Shown piece by piece: positions 1 through 13,312 of a DNA stretch of 64,000 nt. The notes beneath the pieces were generated by a model. That model was not told the DNA's origin. It saw nothing but the letters and a program-made list of their open reading frames with translations, and made no database searches. The number at the start of each line of letters is the position of its first letter. The stretch's first letter is position 1. Source of the DNA: Monomorium pharaonis (Eukaryota; Arthropoda; Insecta; Hymenoptera; Formicidae); NCBI RefSeq assembly GCF_013373865.1, contig NC_050473.1, positions 3,583,455 to 3,647,454 of the forward strand. The letters run 5' to 3'. The position numbers were made by a program, and so were the translations under genes.

Positions 1-1016
1 ATGTATATGATGCCGTCCGACTTTACCTGAACGTAAAACACTGCCGCAAACGCCATATGGTTATGAGCGCGGCTTTCGTATGGTGGTTTAACCTCATTTC
101 GCCAACTTTAAGACCGCCTATCACGGGGGAGACGTCGCGCGCCAGCGGGAATATAAAAACCAAGAACTAGGTCAACGATAATTTTCAAGCTGGCGGTACA
201 TGTAGTCTACCTAGTAACAGACTCCTGGTTCCATATGCATATCGCAACTCGAGAGAGAGATAGAGATTATCGAGATGCTGCGTAATCGTATATTTTTACA
301 TAACGCAACAAACGCAAGTATCCCATCTCGAGATACACATATCGCAAAACATGTACTGGACACAGACAAAAAAAAGTAAAGCTTCGATTTAAAAAGCGTG
401 ACGCAAACAACATATTTCTATGGTAGATAATCTCTGCAATGTTCCAAGCAGCATACGTATACGGAGAGAATTTTCTCTGAGAATTTTACTCTTGGAAACA
501 TGGACTTCGAAGAATTTTGTTGTAATTTGATCGCTAAAATCAAATTCTATAATAATAGTTGGGTTAGATTTTATTACAATTCCCTTAATTTTGTTAAATT
601 ATTAAATATAATAAAATTTTTACAATACAAGATAATTTGGTTAAATTTTACTTAAATTATAGCACGCTTTTCAGTATAAATTCTAAGAGAGACGAAATTT
701 TCGTTTGACAATCTGTATTATTTATTCTGCACTTTTCTCACACTGCGATCTCTCGTAAGACAATTGAGCGGGCTTATGCAACGCGGTGAGTGGATCGCGC
801 GGGATGCCGTGTAACGAAGGAGAGGTTGACGAAACTGTTCGTAACGCAAGAGTAACGATGTAGGAAAAGCCGCGTGTACCCAATTCCTATCCGAATCTGA
901 ACTCTATGAATAAAACTCGGAAAATAGACAACCGAGATTGCCGTAATCAGAGAGAAGATTGCGGGACGAAGGATGGATAATCAGTGCTCCCGAGATAAAC
1001 TCAAAGAGAAAGAGAG

Positions 1017-1020
<4 letters not shown>

Positions 1021-1049
<29 letters not shown>
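1021..1049. repeat. (GA)n microsatellite
   Basis: A run of about 29 bases of perfect GA dinucleotides in a purine-rich region. It creates the apparent Arg-Glu-rich open frame around it. Confidence 0.9.
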
Positions 1050-1052
<3 letters not shown>

Positions 1053-1639
1053 AGAGAGATCGTATGAAAATTCTGACAGTCTCATTAACGCAATATAATA
1101 CGCGAATTGAGCGAACCTTACGTCTAATAATATCTACCTACCGTGGCAGAAACGGACATTGACTTAAAACGAGACGTACTACCGCATTCACGGAATTGGA
1201 TACGAGATTAAATATGGGCAACACAATGCCAGAATCAAACAAAGGATTACAATTTTTACTTAACACTAGAATCGCCCCGTCATTTCATTCTTTCCCCTAT
1301 ATTACGCAATATATACAGAATAAGTAGAATTTTAAACAGAATTTTAAATATATATAATTTTAATGATACAACAATATCAAAATAGCTCTTCACTAATTAA
1401 AAAATAAGGACAGAATTAGAAATTACTACACTTCACCACCTTCGGTGATTGTAGCGTTAAACATCGATATATGTTTAGATTATTCTTACTGCTTATCACA
1501 TATGAACAGGCTTCTTTTGTGCTACTAATTATTTCTTTCCGTTACTCGATGGAAATGAATGAATTTTTGAATGTTTGTTGCTTTCAATTTAGGGAGTCTT
1601 ATCTCAAAATAAATAGATCCATCTGCCCTTTTGGGACCG

Positions 1640-2008
1640 ACCTAAAGATCGTCGGGAACTAGGGGTACCTAGAGCCTCTCTCAACCTTCGCGTAAGACGA
1701 CGCAGTTGAAAACCGCTGCGGAACACTCAGCTGGAGTTCTGGAGGAACTCGCCGAGGAGAAGAGGGACGAAGCGACGGCAACAGCGCTCGACGGACGGGT
1801 GGCATCGCTTCCACGCGCACGCGAGCGAGCGAGCGAGTGGAGGGAAGAGCAAGGACAAAGAAAGAGAGTACAGGAGAAGCAGCAAACGTATGCATCGAGA
1901 GAAAAAGACGGAGGAACACGCGCGCAAGCGTGTGCATTCGTACATTCGTACGTTCGCGGGATAAGAAAGGGTGCGAGAAAGGAAGAGAGAAAGGGAAGAT
2001 GTCAAAGG

Positions 2009-2065
<57 letters not shown>

Positions 2066-2230
2066 CGGTAAAGGAACGAACACGTGCGCGCGGGCGTAAG
2101 AGAAAGAGAGAGAATCGGTGCATCGCGTGAAATGCATCGCACGACACGCACACACACGAGTATCCCACTACTGAATCGAATGTCCCTCTCTTCATCCCGT
2201 CCACCACCGTGCGTTCCATATCTCTATGCG
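1640..2230. promoter_or_regulatory. CpG-rich block with embedded GA tract
   Basis: This roughly 590-bp block is GC- and CpG-rich against AT-rich surroundings and carries a GA tract at 2,013-2,049. Overlapping open frames on both strands are low-complexity and look like composition artefacts. It could be an intronic enhancer or an alternative promoter; nothing in the sequence decides between them. Confidence 0.25.
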
Positions 2231-3778
2231 CGACTCCATAGCAATTGGTAAACTATCCTCGACGACACGTACGAGTCGCATCTGGCTCTCGAAGAGGAGT
2301 CTAGAAAACTGAATGAAGAGCGATTGAGAATATTTTTGCATGATTATTTGTCCGTCCTTCATTTGCTGTTATCTCGTATCGACACATTGTTCCCGTCGTA
2401 CCACACGCAATTTTCAAATTGTTCGGACGATTTCATCAGTCAAACTGTAAATTCACATCGATGTGAAGAGAAATGTGTTTCCGAATTTTTAAAATGTATA
2501 GAATGTTTTCTGTTGCGTTACATTAATTTAATTTTGAACAATTTAATTACTATTTACACATGTTCTTTCTCAATCATCAGATTAAATATTGATATTTTAA
2601 TAACAAGTACTCGGAACGCGAAGTTTACATCGGCACGTCTCTCGTATGGATCCTTATTACGCAGAGAGCGGAGAAAGTTTCCCGTGCGAGTCACGCAAAA
2701 GCGCGGGGGAATCGCCGAAGACGACGGATGTGCAATGTATGTATAAACGTTACGCAATATCCGTTTTACCGAAGTCCTCGATTGTAAAAAAAGAAAGGAA
2801 ACCGCCGAGGACCGTGATTATATTGCCGTTACGCGCCGAAAACGGGAGGAAAAGGGAAAAAGATTACTCATTAAACCGGTGATTTTTATGCCGTAGTAAA
2901 ATAAGCGTAACAATTTTACTCCAAGTAACCTGGTTTCGATTCCGTACGACAATAGGGGGTGTGTACGCGTGTGTACGCGAGAGAAAGAGTTTGCATGCGA
3001 GCATCGTAACGAATTATCCGGCATGTGCATTTCTGCATTGTCCGCACACGCGACCCCAATTTTTCTTCTTCTCAAAAGTGCCGGCGATCGTTACCGATGA
3101 ACAATCGTGAAATTTCTCAGAAAAAGAAAACCTATAGAAACCCATACGATGGTAGAGATTTAAATATATGGAGAGAATTTTTTTACAAATTTTACCATAT
3201 GTAATAAAGCTTAGAAATAACTCTTGGTATTAGATATTATGAGTGATAAGAATATGAATTTGAAAGGAATTTGAAATGTATAAGACATTTTATAAATTAC
3301 TTAATAAAAATTACTCTGCATTAAAAGTAACTTTTTTTTACGAAATAAAACAAAAGTCTTTATACATCTTATATAATAAAATAATATGTCCGAAATATAA
3401 AATTTACTCTTATATGACTATTTAATGTTATATATACCGTCTTTTTGAAAAACATACTTGTCCTAATAAAATTTACCCGAGATCTGAGGTCAAGTTTCCT
3501 AGCTTGCGCCATTTATTCTATTGATAAACGTTTTATATGTATATTGCCTATTTATAGCATAAACAGCGCGCCGATCAATCACCATGTTGATTGGTGAAAT
3601 TCTCATAGACGACTAAATCAGAATAAAATTATCATGCATTGTAAAACTTATATTAAATTTATAAATTTATTGCTACTCCGAATTTGTCTTTTATTGAAAC
3701 AATAAAGAAGTAAACTTGTCAACATATGTACAAGTATACGTATTTTAAAAAATCATTGAAATTTTAGTTACAGTTTCA

Positions 3779-3924
3779 TAAAAATAATGAAATATATTTT
3801 ATATTTTACTGTATTAAATAAATAGTATACTACGTAAAGTTAGATATTAATAAAAATAATGAAATATATTTTATATTTTACTGTATTAAATAAATAGTAT
3901 ACTACGTAAAGTTAGATATTAATA
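3779..3924. repeat. Perfect 71-bp tandem duplication
   Basis: Two head-to-tail copies of a 71-bp AT-rich unit, the second starting at 3,850, with no differences seen until the end at about 3,924. It is a recent local duplication without coding content. Confidence 0.9.
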
Positions 3925-4976
3925 AATCAGAGAAAATCACATAAAATTCTTAGGAGTACAATATTATCAGTACTATCATGATTTTCAAACTAAATTTTAT
4001 GATAAAATTCTTTCCTGTACCTCTAATAATATTCGAATTATCAAGTTATATATGTATCACTAGGTAATGATCTTCTTGTCAAAAGTTAGATAAATTGGCG
4101 AATTAAAAACGGAAGAATAGATATAATGATTCATCATACGAAACTGATACGTGTGATCGTTCAATGATGAAAGTCACCGGATCAATATTAACGTCTAAAT
4201 TATTTCCTCAAGTTACTTATATAGCGCGCGAAATAATGAGTCTCATTTATCATTTAAACGATAGCTTTGTAATTCGTAGTAGTCAGACGTTTCTCGATCC
4301 GCATGTGAAATTATTAACATCACTGAGGAGTGTTGGCGAGTAAACGTGAGTCAAGCTCACGTACGCGTGGATCAACAATAAATTTTCACTGCACATGAAT
4401 GTCTAGCGCGAATTAAAGTTTTATGACGTTTGATAGTCTACGAACGCCCGCATATATATGCTAATACTATTGAATCTTTCATCTCGTTTCATAATTACAT
4501 GACTAAGTTTCATAATTGTATGCGTACTCGCTAATGATCTCGCTATTTGTAATGGTTCAAAAAATAAATTGAACTACATTTCATCTTGCTTAAAAAGAAA
4601 GCCATATTAATCTTATCATACCATCGTATATTCTTGTATTAATAATACTTTAGATGAAAATTTACCCATCAATTGAGAATTTTATTACATTTTTTTATGT
4701 CTATTTTTCATATCTAGGTTTTGCAAGGTGTTAGAATAATTAAACTAACACTGTTTACAAAATATTATTAAATATTATTTAAGCTGAATTTTAATAACAA
4801 AAAATTAAATTAGTATTTAGATGAAAATTCACCTACAGTAACTTTTCAAAGTTAACTAACAATTAAATTTCGAAAAATTTGTTTATTTTTAAAATCGCAA
4901 CATAACAATTAATGCGTGATTAATTTCTTTCACATAAAGAAAATTAATTATAAATTAAACCTTCACTGTTAATAAA

Positions 4977-4980
<4 letters not shown>

Positions 4981-5065
<85 letters not shown>
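4981..5065. repeat. (GA)n microsatellite, 85 bp
   Basis: An uninterrupted GA dinucleotide run of 85 bases, one of the two longest perfect dinucleotide tracts in the window. It is likely length-polymorphic. Confidence 0.95.
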
Positions 5066-5070
<5 letters not shown>

Positions 5071-6078
5071 CGTTACATATCTATTTTCACAGATGCTACC
5101 TATGTAGATCCACAACTATAAATAATAAAAGACTGAAGAATATATTCTGAACAACAATTGCATTACTATTCCGATGGTATCCCCCATAATGGCGATACTC
5201 TTCCTTCCTCTCTTTGATTCTGTCAAAAGAATCCAGGACGGACACGCGTAACAAAGAGCTCACGCTGAGCAACCTGAATTTGAGGCTGCATACACCAGCA
5301 AAGGCTAAATTTTTTTCCAACGCAGAATAGGCGTCGTTACGCCGAGAAATCTTCAACCAGTGGCTTCTAAGCTGCGAGATAAATTGTTATGGTCAACGAC
5401 CGCGAGTCTTTCCAAACCAGACTGCATTATACATGTACGGGGTGACCTATATACATTTTATCATTTCTCATCTGATATGTCAAGTCGAGCTCTCTCTCTC
5501 TCTGTCTCTTCAATGCACAATACGTGTGTCAAAACGTAGTTAGTTTTTGTAATCCGAGTTTAGTTAACAGCATTTTAATAGAAATTTCGATCATTTACAT
5601 GTTAGAGCGTCGAGTATTTTAATTGTCCCTGTAGGACAATTGAATTTTTACTAGTAGGAAAGACTCTCCGCGGATGGTTAACGTCTCGCGTATTTTTGCC
5701 CGAATCCGGTTTCACGATTCACTCGGAGCTCTCTTGGTGGTTTCCAATTAGAGTTAAATGTTCGCGCGTTCGTGCTCGGTCATCAACGCCGCCGATGTTG
5801 CCGCCGCCGCTGCATTACCGCCGGATTGCATCCGTAACTTCATCTGGACGCGTAACGCGTTTCGTCATCCCTCGCGCTGCGCGATGGATTCCGCATTTTT
5901 TCACGCCACGCTGAAACGCGCGTCGTTGCCAGGCATGGGTAATGAAAGTCGCCCCACACGTGACACCTGATAAGTTACACATCGGCGGTAGCGCGCGCGA
6001 CGAAATCCCTCATTGCGGAACATTTATTTCCTTCGTATACCTGTGATTCTAGATAGTAGACACGTGCTCATAGGCAGA
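5066..6078. other. Non-coding stretch with CpG-rich block
   Basis: No credible exon is seen. A CpG-rich patch lies at about 5,690-6,010 and produces short open frames on the plus strand without recognisable domains. Probably intronic to mam and possibly regulatory. Confidence 0.3.
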
Positions 6079-6177
6079 GTAAGTCTTAAGCCGTAAGGAA
6101 TTGATCAATAATAATTGAATGCGAAAAGAATAATTGATTATAATTGGTTAATCACTTAAGACTTACTTAAGACTTAC
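6079..6177. mobile_element. Foldback MITE-like element
   Basis: The ends are inverted: GTAAGTCTTAAG at 6,079 and CTTAAGACTTAC ending at 6,166, followed by an extra partial repeat of the end to 6,177. The interior AAGCCGTAAGGAATTGATCA closely resembles the foldback elements in the three Elp4-upstream copies near 29.9, 31.1 and 35.0 kb, so it belongs to the same family. Confidence 0.6.
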
Positions 6178-6179
6178 TA

Positions 6180-7043
6180 AGGTAAGTACCTGTACCCAAT
6201 TTGGCTCATCTATCATTTCTGAATAGTTATACAATGAATTTCACAGATAATGCTAATATATTGGTCAGAAAGTCGATGTATTTGTGTCAGTTAATTGGTC
6301 AATATCTACCTTCTACGGCTTTTAATCACATTTTATTCAAATCATACTCTTCTGAAACTAAAATTTTATTTAAGTTTTTGCTTTGTATGACTATCACGTA
6401 ACAATGTTAAATATCCGCGATTCATATTATTGTAATTCTTTAGTTATACTTTTCAACATTATATTTATTTTACATCTTTATTAAAACGTCTTGTTTATAA
6501 TTAAAGAAAGAAAACTCTTTGTAGAGTGAAACCATTATTAGCCAGGAAAATACAACATATCTTATTATCATACAAAAATTAAGATTCTGTTTCTTTATTT
6601 AGTATTTAACTTTTAATTAGTATTTCTTGTCTTTCTTCAGTTAGTTGGCAGAGTTTTTTGACAGATAAAAGTTAAGATAACGTCTCGCAGTAAATAAACA
6701 TAGTTTTATATTTAATAACTAGTTGTATATGTATTTTTTCCATAAGAATGTTAATAAATGCTTAATTAAATATGTTAATTTTTTTATTTCATATTTTTTC
6801 AAAAATATTTACGAAAAAGAAAATATATAATTGGACCATATTGAATATATATGTAATTAACGCGGTTCAAGTACTAACTTTTTTACATTTTTACTATATT
6901 TATATAAATAATTGAAAATATCTCATACATTTTTTTTATTTTAAAACATTTAAAATCTGACCTTTCAATTTCTTATTCATTAAAAAATTGGAAAAATCCT
7001 TAAAGTTTAGGTAGGCTATAGTATATTGGGTACAGGTACCTTA
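6180..7043. mobile_element. Non-autonomous DNA transposon-like element, ~864 bp
   Basis: The ends are inverted repeats: GTACCTGTACCCAAT (6,186-6,200, preceded by a TAAGG-containing stretch) and its complement in ATTGGGTACAGGTACCTTA (7,025-7,043). The left end carries four extra bases. The interior is AT-rich and has no transposase; a 66-residue open frame inside shows no motif. The superfamily is not assigned. The foldback element at 6,079-6,177 abuts its left end. Confidence 0.5.
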
Positions 7044-9496
7044 CATCTACTGTGGACCTGATCTAAAGCGACGATAAAGTAAGCAAATTTTGTAAGAGAA
7101 ACCAGCCTCAACGACTCTTTGCCGGAGATAGCGTATTCACAGGCGTACGGGCCATCTAACTTGTACGTGACCGGCCAGATTAAGCCTGCCGCTCATTACG
7201 CGGGCGTTCTCGAGAGCGAGCCATGCGAGCACGCAGCCAGAAGAAGAGAAATACCAGTGGAATGCATACGGGAGAAAGACCCCGTAAAATTCGTTACGTT
7301 CGTAGCGTTCTCTCGCGCAAGTTTGACCGGCATAAAAACTCTCATTCTATATGCACTTGTCATATAATACAGTGCACTTCATAAGCGGCGCTTCACAGGA
7401 GTCCAGTTTAGGTATATCTCGATATGCGTTACTGCACCGATATATACCGCAAACGGCGCCGTAACGCAGAGCGTGTCGCGCGCGTGTCGTAAACGAACCG
7501 TTAAATGCCGAAACGACGAAAGAGTCGAGCGGTGTGTCCGAACGGACGGCACCTCGAGATCTGGAAAGTCTCAAGGCCGCGAGACAGGAAAGGGATCGCC
7601 CGGCGTTCGACGGTATGCGTCATACGTCGGGAATGTAACACCCTCCATCTTGTCGGAGTGCAGCCGTAAAGGGGCAAACGATCTCGGGCATATTATGGTT
7701 CGGAGCGGGGCCGATGCAACGCGACGCGACGCGGCTCGAACGTGCGAGGATCGAGCGAGTCGACTTGACGACGCGACGCGTGTCTGGCCGTGTTTAACGC
7801 GTCGCCCCGCGCGCGAGTAGACGCACGCACGGTTTAGGGTAGCTCTTCTCCCTCCTCCCTCCCTTTACCGGTCGTCGCCGGAGGTTTGCTCCTTACCTGT
7901 TTATTACGTGCCAGAGCGGCCACCTAGCCAAAAGATACAGAGAAAAAGAGAGAAAGATTCGTCCCTCGACAATCGAACGCTCGCATACGTACGAGCGAGA
8001 TGAACTCGAACCTACGCACGCACGCACGCACGCACGCACGCATTATACGAGGGCTCGCTCGTTTTCGAGATCTCGCCAATGACCTACGAGCGTCCGCGAA
8101 ACGAACAATTCTCAGAATGGCGGATGCATTTCGAGACTTTTGTGTTGCGCCTCGGTCACGGTTGAGAGACACCGGTGAAAGGTCTCGAAGATAGTCCCAT
8201 TCATGTCTCATTTTATAGAAATCATGATTATATTATTCTTTTTTGCGATTTCAAAACGAATCGTCACAAAGAGAGGATTCTTAATTCTTATTTTATTTTT
8301 TTTTTATGTATGAATGAGATACAGTTTTTAAGAAATGAAATTAAACTTACTCTTGCCGATGAGGAAATACGTTTTGCGAAAGCACAGCTACTCTCATTGT
8401 TGCGAATAAATTGTAAATTGTAACTGGTCTGAATAATATCACATAATTTATTTTATTGATGTAAAATAGAAGGGGGAAACAGAATTTTAAAAAATTAATT
8501 AAGCGGCATTATCCAGCTACTTAACAATTTATTCAAAATGAAGAGAGAGCTGTGATTACGTATTTCTTCACCGGCGAGAAAGCCATGCAGATGCAGCCAA
8601 GGTGCGCGGCGTCTCGAAGGATCGAAAGTTCACGGGACCGACTGTACCGGCGTACGTGATTATGACCGCGCTCGCGATTCGCTCATAAACTTAATCAAGC
8701 CGAGGCGAAACCGCGTTCGACTCGTTCCGAGAGGCGCGCCCGGTATGTCCGGCGGAACTGCTTGGGTGGTCGGAACACGAATTCCAGCCTCCGACGTTCC
8801 AAGAACGTTACATATTTCGTGGCATCGGCATATCCCGAATCCCGCGGGACGAACGTCACCTTTGCTCTTATCAAACAGGGAAGAAACAAGAAAAGATCGA
8901 CAAGGAAACATCTTTCTCGGCACGGTAGTCCCGCTATTTTGCACTTTAATTCGTAATGAAAAAGTATCTGGTATAAGATATTCCATGTATAGAGTAAGTC
9001 AAAGGAAAATGCCGCAGATAACTTTTGATCGTGATATCTGTTCGATCATTATTGATAAAAGAAAATAATATCTCAATGGTAAATTTGACCAATATATTTC
9101 TTTTGATTTCAACCACACAAAAGTGCATCCCTCTCTCTCTTACATTCTTTGACCAATAACAATAGAAAGAAAAAAAAAAGTTCAAACAAAAGTAAGACCT
9201 TACTTTTGAAGAACTGGGGTAAGATGCTCTCCAATATCGTAATTATAAATAACAAATGATATATAATCTGTAAAAATAAAACAATTTATACTATTGTTCT
9301 CAACAATGACAATAGTAAACAATTATTTCTTACAAATAAATAGCTTCTCTATCCTTTATAGAAAATAATAAATTATTACGAAAAAGTGGCATCTTATCCT
9401 GACACAATTCGAAAGAATGTAGAAAATTTTTATATCAAACACACAATTTATTTATGAGATTATAAAATTCACTTAATACTACAATCCACTATTACC
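7044..9496. other. Non-coding stretch with two CpG-rich blocks
   Basis: Two CpG-rich blocks stand out, at about 7,100-8,200 and 8,560-8,960. The first contains an ACGC tetranucleotide repeat at about 8,013-8,041. Overlapping open frames on both strands (up to 115 codons) have no recognisable domain and follow the base composition. I interpret these as intronic regulatory or alternative-promoter regions of mam, with low certainty. Confidence 0.3.
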
Positions 9497-9633
9497 CGTA
9501 TTCATAGTTATTCCTTATATTCAAGGCCTCCTTAAATTTATCTGTAGATGTTTTTTAACCAATAAAATGATCTATAGAACATCTGAAAATAAACTTAGGG
9601 AGACCTTGAATATAAAGTCTGACTATGGATACG
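9497..9633. mobile_element. Foldback element, ~137 bp
   Basis: The left end starts CGTATTCATAG and the right end closes CTATGGATACG; inverted similarity continues inward for about 60 bp, including TTATATTCAAGG against CCTTGAATATAA and GATGTT against AACATC. No coding capacity. Confidence 0.65.
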
Positions 9634-12600
9634 AACATATACCTATAGGTTTGTGTGTGTGAAATAACGCATACAAAAGATTAATGTAAATTCTAAATGT
9701 AAGATCAGAATATTTTTTTAATTTATCTGAATAAGTTAGATAAATCTAAATAAATCGAGCGCATTATTAGTGCAAATTATGTATAAACAGAAATTATAAA
9801 AAAATGATATCTTAATTATTCGATCTGACGACTTTCCTCAAAACCCTACACCATTGTCCTACTGTATATACAAAATACGTTGTCAAAATACAAGATTCAA
9901 TACATGTCCAGTGATATAAAAATATTATTACATTATCTTGTCATTAATTATCATAATAAAATTATCTCTCGTCGAGCACGACAACGAGCGAACCGTCACG
10001 ATTCGCATTATATTTTAATCCGTGCTATAATATCTTAAATACTGATCGGTATTCTCTCTCTAGCAATACACGACGTACAAAGACAGTAATAGCAGAATTA
10101 TTATAGCACTTGAAGCGGCTATTATCGGTAAATTACGGTTCAAAGGTAATTATACACTTCTCAGGACATTTTGTGAGATTTTACTGACACTGTGAACGCG
10201 TATATTCCTATGTCGAGTATTTTCAATGACATATCGACGCGTCGCCGATAATAACATTGATAGCTTCGAAGTGCTCCCACTTTAGCGCAGTTTTATCTGT
10301 AATTCGCGTTTTTCCTCGGTCACCTCGACGAAGCAAACCTTCGTATTGCGTGTGTACGCGTGCGTCCGATTATAATTTGTCTTCTGCAGACGCTTCCTCG
10401 AGCATTATTGACAACCTTGCGCGCATATACAATTCCGATTATCGCGCAAACATCGGCGTTGGCCAAAGTAGCCTTGAAATTCTACGAATCGAATACAAGG
10501 CAATCTGCATTTCACAAAGATAACGCTTCCAGCGCAAAGTAGCCGATGGCGTTGTAATTTTATCGAACTTTACGAAGCAGAGCCATTATCGCGTCTATAA
10601 TCAATAAAACTTATTTATTACGCAAAACCCGTTGTACGATATTTAAGGATATCATCAAGAGTGACATACATACGAGAGAAAAGAGAGAAAAAGAGAGTAA
10701 TTTTCGGTATAAATTAATATATTAATTTAGAAATCGTCTATATTATAACACAATTACCTATTCTTCCGGTAGATGGAAGGATCATATATTTTTAACTTAT
10801 CAAATATATTCATTATAACAGATGGATTTAAATATTATTATATATTCATAAATATCATTATATCATCGAGAGATCTGTTGAAATAAAAAAAAAGAAGTAA
10901 CACTTGACTCGACTATTATTTTACTCGACTAAAAATATTACGTGTTTAAAACATAAATTATTACGTCACATTCAAATAAAAATACTAGTTATTTTTAACA
11001 AAAAATTTAAATTTGTAAAAGACATATAGAAGACATATAAAAGACATATAAAAAAGATCTTGACCGTCTCCGATTTTTGAAATAAAGTTAAAAAATCACG
11101 TTATTTGCGGATAGGTTATATCTAAATATTTTAAATAGATGGAGTAAGAAATAACACATATTTGATCTGATATCGAAGAGAGAGGCTAGAAAGGGAGAAC
11201 GCGGGCTTTTTGCGTCAAAATAGTACACTTACGCATACGAGAATCAAAACATCGGAATGCAACGGCGAACGAGTTCTGAGACCGTTACGATAACACTCGA
11301 TCATTATTGGCGCTTGTGCTCGATCGGATCATGAATGGCATTCCACGAAATTCCGTTCGTCATCGCTAACTTAAAGCCGGATCCGGACCAAACAGCGTGA
11401 ACGAGCGCGAATGAACGGGCTTGCTTCAATGAGCGTGGTCAGCGCCGCGAGTGCAAATTTACGAATCCAAGTTTACATCAACAAAAAAATTTTGCTTCTC
11501 GTCACACTGAAAAAAAAATTATAGGAAAAATACCATGCTCGACTATAAACCGAGTGTAAACGTCTTTTCTAGTGTAAATTTATAAGAGAATAAAAGAAAA
11601 ATTACAATTTTGTATGCACCATTTCAAATAAATAAATCAATTTTTCAAAAAAATTAGGATAAAATTTTTAACTTACTACAGTAAAATATAAAAAAAGCAA
11701 TTGTACCCACATTCTTACACATAATTTTTGGCGAATTTTCTATATAAAAATTAATCAATTTTTTTCTTTATGCAGCGTGTCGAAAGCGAAAGAGCTCATT
11801 AAGGTCTGTATATGTCGCATCTCAAAGTGTTACCAAAATTTATATATAAATATCTCTGTAATTCTTTTATTAAGTCATTAATGTTTTATTTACACTTAAT
11901 TCTTATAATCGCTTTTTGTAATATTTATTTGCAAATTTGAAAAAGCATTAGCGTTACAAATTATCAAATTTGTTTACATATATACTAATAAAACTCTAGC
12001 AGATGTTCATGCAAAGATTTATTTAAAACTGCTTACTCATTCAAAAGTTATTTATCGAAAATTGCAGTAAAATACGGCAGAAAATACCATTTTCACTATA
12101 TAAACTATTATAAATCTAATTTTTCGTTGTTTTTGTTTTTTTGCATCTGATTTTAAAGCCAAAATTCGAGCATTTATGATCAAAATTTGTTTGTCGTTGA
12201 TTTAAAAAAAAATAAACCTAAAGAATTTGCAGTTTTTAATTCAATATTTTTTAATTAATAATGTATTCAAAAATCCTTAAAAGCATGTTTCTGTTAAACG
12301 TGCTCGTTCGCGATCGTTCGCGCTCGCTCGCTTAATCTGGATTCGATTTACTTAGCGTAGTAAGAGAACAGCTGAGAGAGTGCGCGCGGTCACTCGACAC
12401 TACTCACGCGCGAGAACACGCGATGCAAATGCACAGTCGAAAAGTCGTCGCAGTGTCGTCCACTGTCTCCGGTGTCTCCTGGCTCCTTTCTGTCACTGTC
12501 GCATCGTATCAATTTGTTCAAGGCTGAACGATACCACCGATTTAATGGAGGCGCGCCTCGGAATCGCGAATGGATACGCTCGTAGGTAGAACGAAAGTCC

Positions 12601-13021
12601 GACTGATCTCTTTTTGTTTCTTTCATCGCTGCGAAACATCTTTTCCCTTCATTTCATAATCACGCTCTTATTGATTCTCTTGAATGTGCAACGTTTCTTT
12701 AAAATTAGAAAAATCACAAAGATTCATATATATATATATATAATCTACAAAATATTATTAATTTTGACAATAAGTCTTCTTCGATTAATATTAACGAATA
12801 GATTGATAGATAAGAAGAATGCAAACCAATAAATATCAAGGTGATAAATTTTCATGTACAATTAATTGTCGATTAAATACACACATAGATTAAATACAAT
12901 TTATAATTGATTATAGATTAAATTTATAACGTCACGTTTTTTAAATAATACTATCTTGCTAATAAAGAATGCGTTCAGAATACGTTAATTATTTTACTCT
13001 CAAAATGATAATCAGTATATT
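9634..13021. other. AT-rich non-coding stretch
   Basis: No exon, RNA gene or long repeat is recognised. A short tandem run of AAGACATATA units lies near 11,029-11,055, and a small CpG-rich block at about 12,300-12,600 contains short open frames on both strands without motifs. Probably mam intron. Confidence 0.3.
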
Positions 13022-13192
13022 ATCACTGATTTGCATAGACTTATAACTGTGATAATTAGTGAGTATTCATTGTCTTTTAATGATTTCGACTTTAATATTA
13101 GTGTATAATCACTGAAAAATCAATGTATTATTTCACTGCTTGATAAGTAAGTCTATATATCACTGAAAATCAGTGTATTTTTACTGACTTCA
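13022..13192. repeat. Imperfect foldback rich in CACTGA motifs
   Basis: Many copies of CACTGA or its complement occur in about 170 bp. The left part (CACTGATTT then ATAGACTTA) is mirrored at the right end (TAAGTCTATA then AAAATCAGTG). It resembles a degenerate foldback transposable element; alignment is needed to fix the ends. Confidence 0.4.
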
Positions 13193-13312
13193 CTGATTTT
13201 TAATCGATTGTACTTTAGAGAGTGCAATTTATCACATACCAACTTTCAAAAAAAAAAGTAAATGCAATATCTAAAGTATATTTTATCAATAGTTTTTAAT
13301 TTTAATAAAAAC

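Larger units (their letters stand above)
1..4980. other. Non-coding stretch, probable mam intron, left edge
   Basis: I see no coding exon here. The only open frames are short or consist of low-complexity Arg-Glu or Ser-Leu repeats made by GA/CT tracts. The sequence is AT-rich except for a CpG-rich block at about 1,640-2,230 and a smaller one near 2,600-3,080. Because the minus-strand first coding exon of mastermind lies at 25.3-25.8 kb and no later mam exon appears to its left, this stretch is inferred to be intronic to mam. A separate transcript cannot be excluded. Confidence 0.4.

Noticed and set aside
1659..2219. Long overlapping open frames on both strands (up to 186 codons)
   Set aside because: They consist of Arg-Glu or Ser-Leu repeats from GA/CT tracts and CpG-rich DNA, with no domain and no splice-consistent structure.
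2918..2950. GGTTTCGATTCC resembling a tRNA B box
   Set aside because: One base too many for the consensus and no A box or cloverleaf found upstream.
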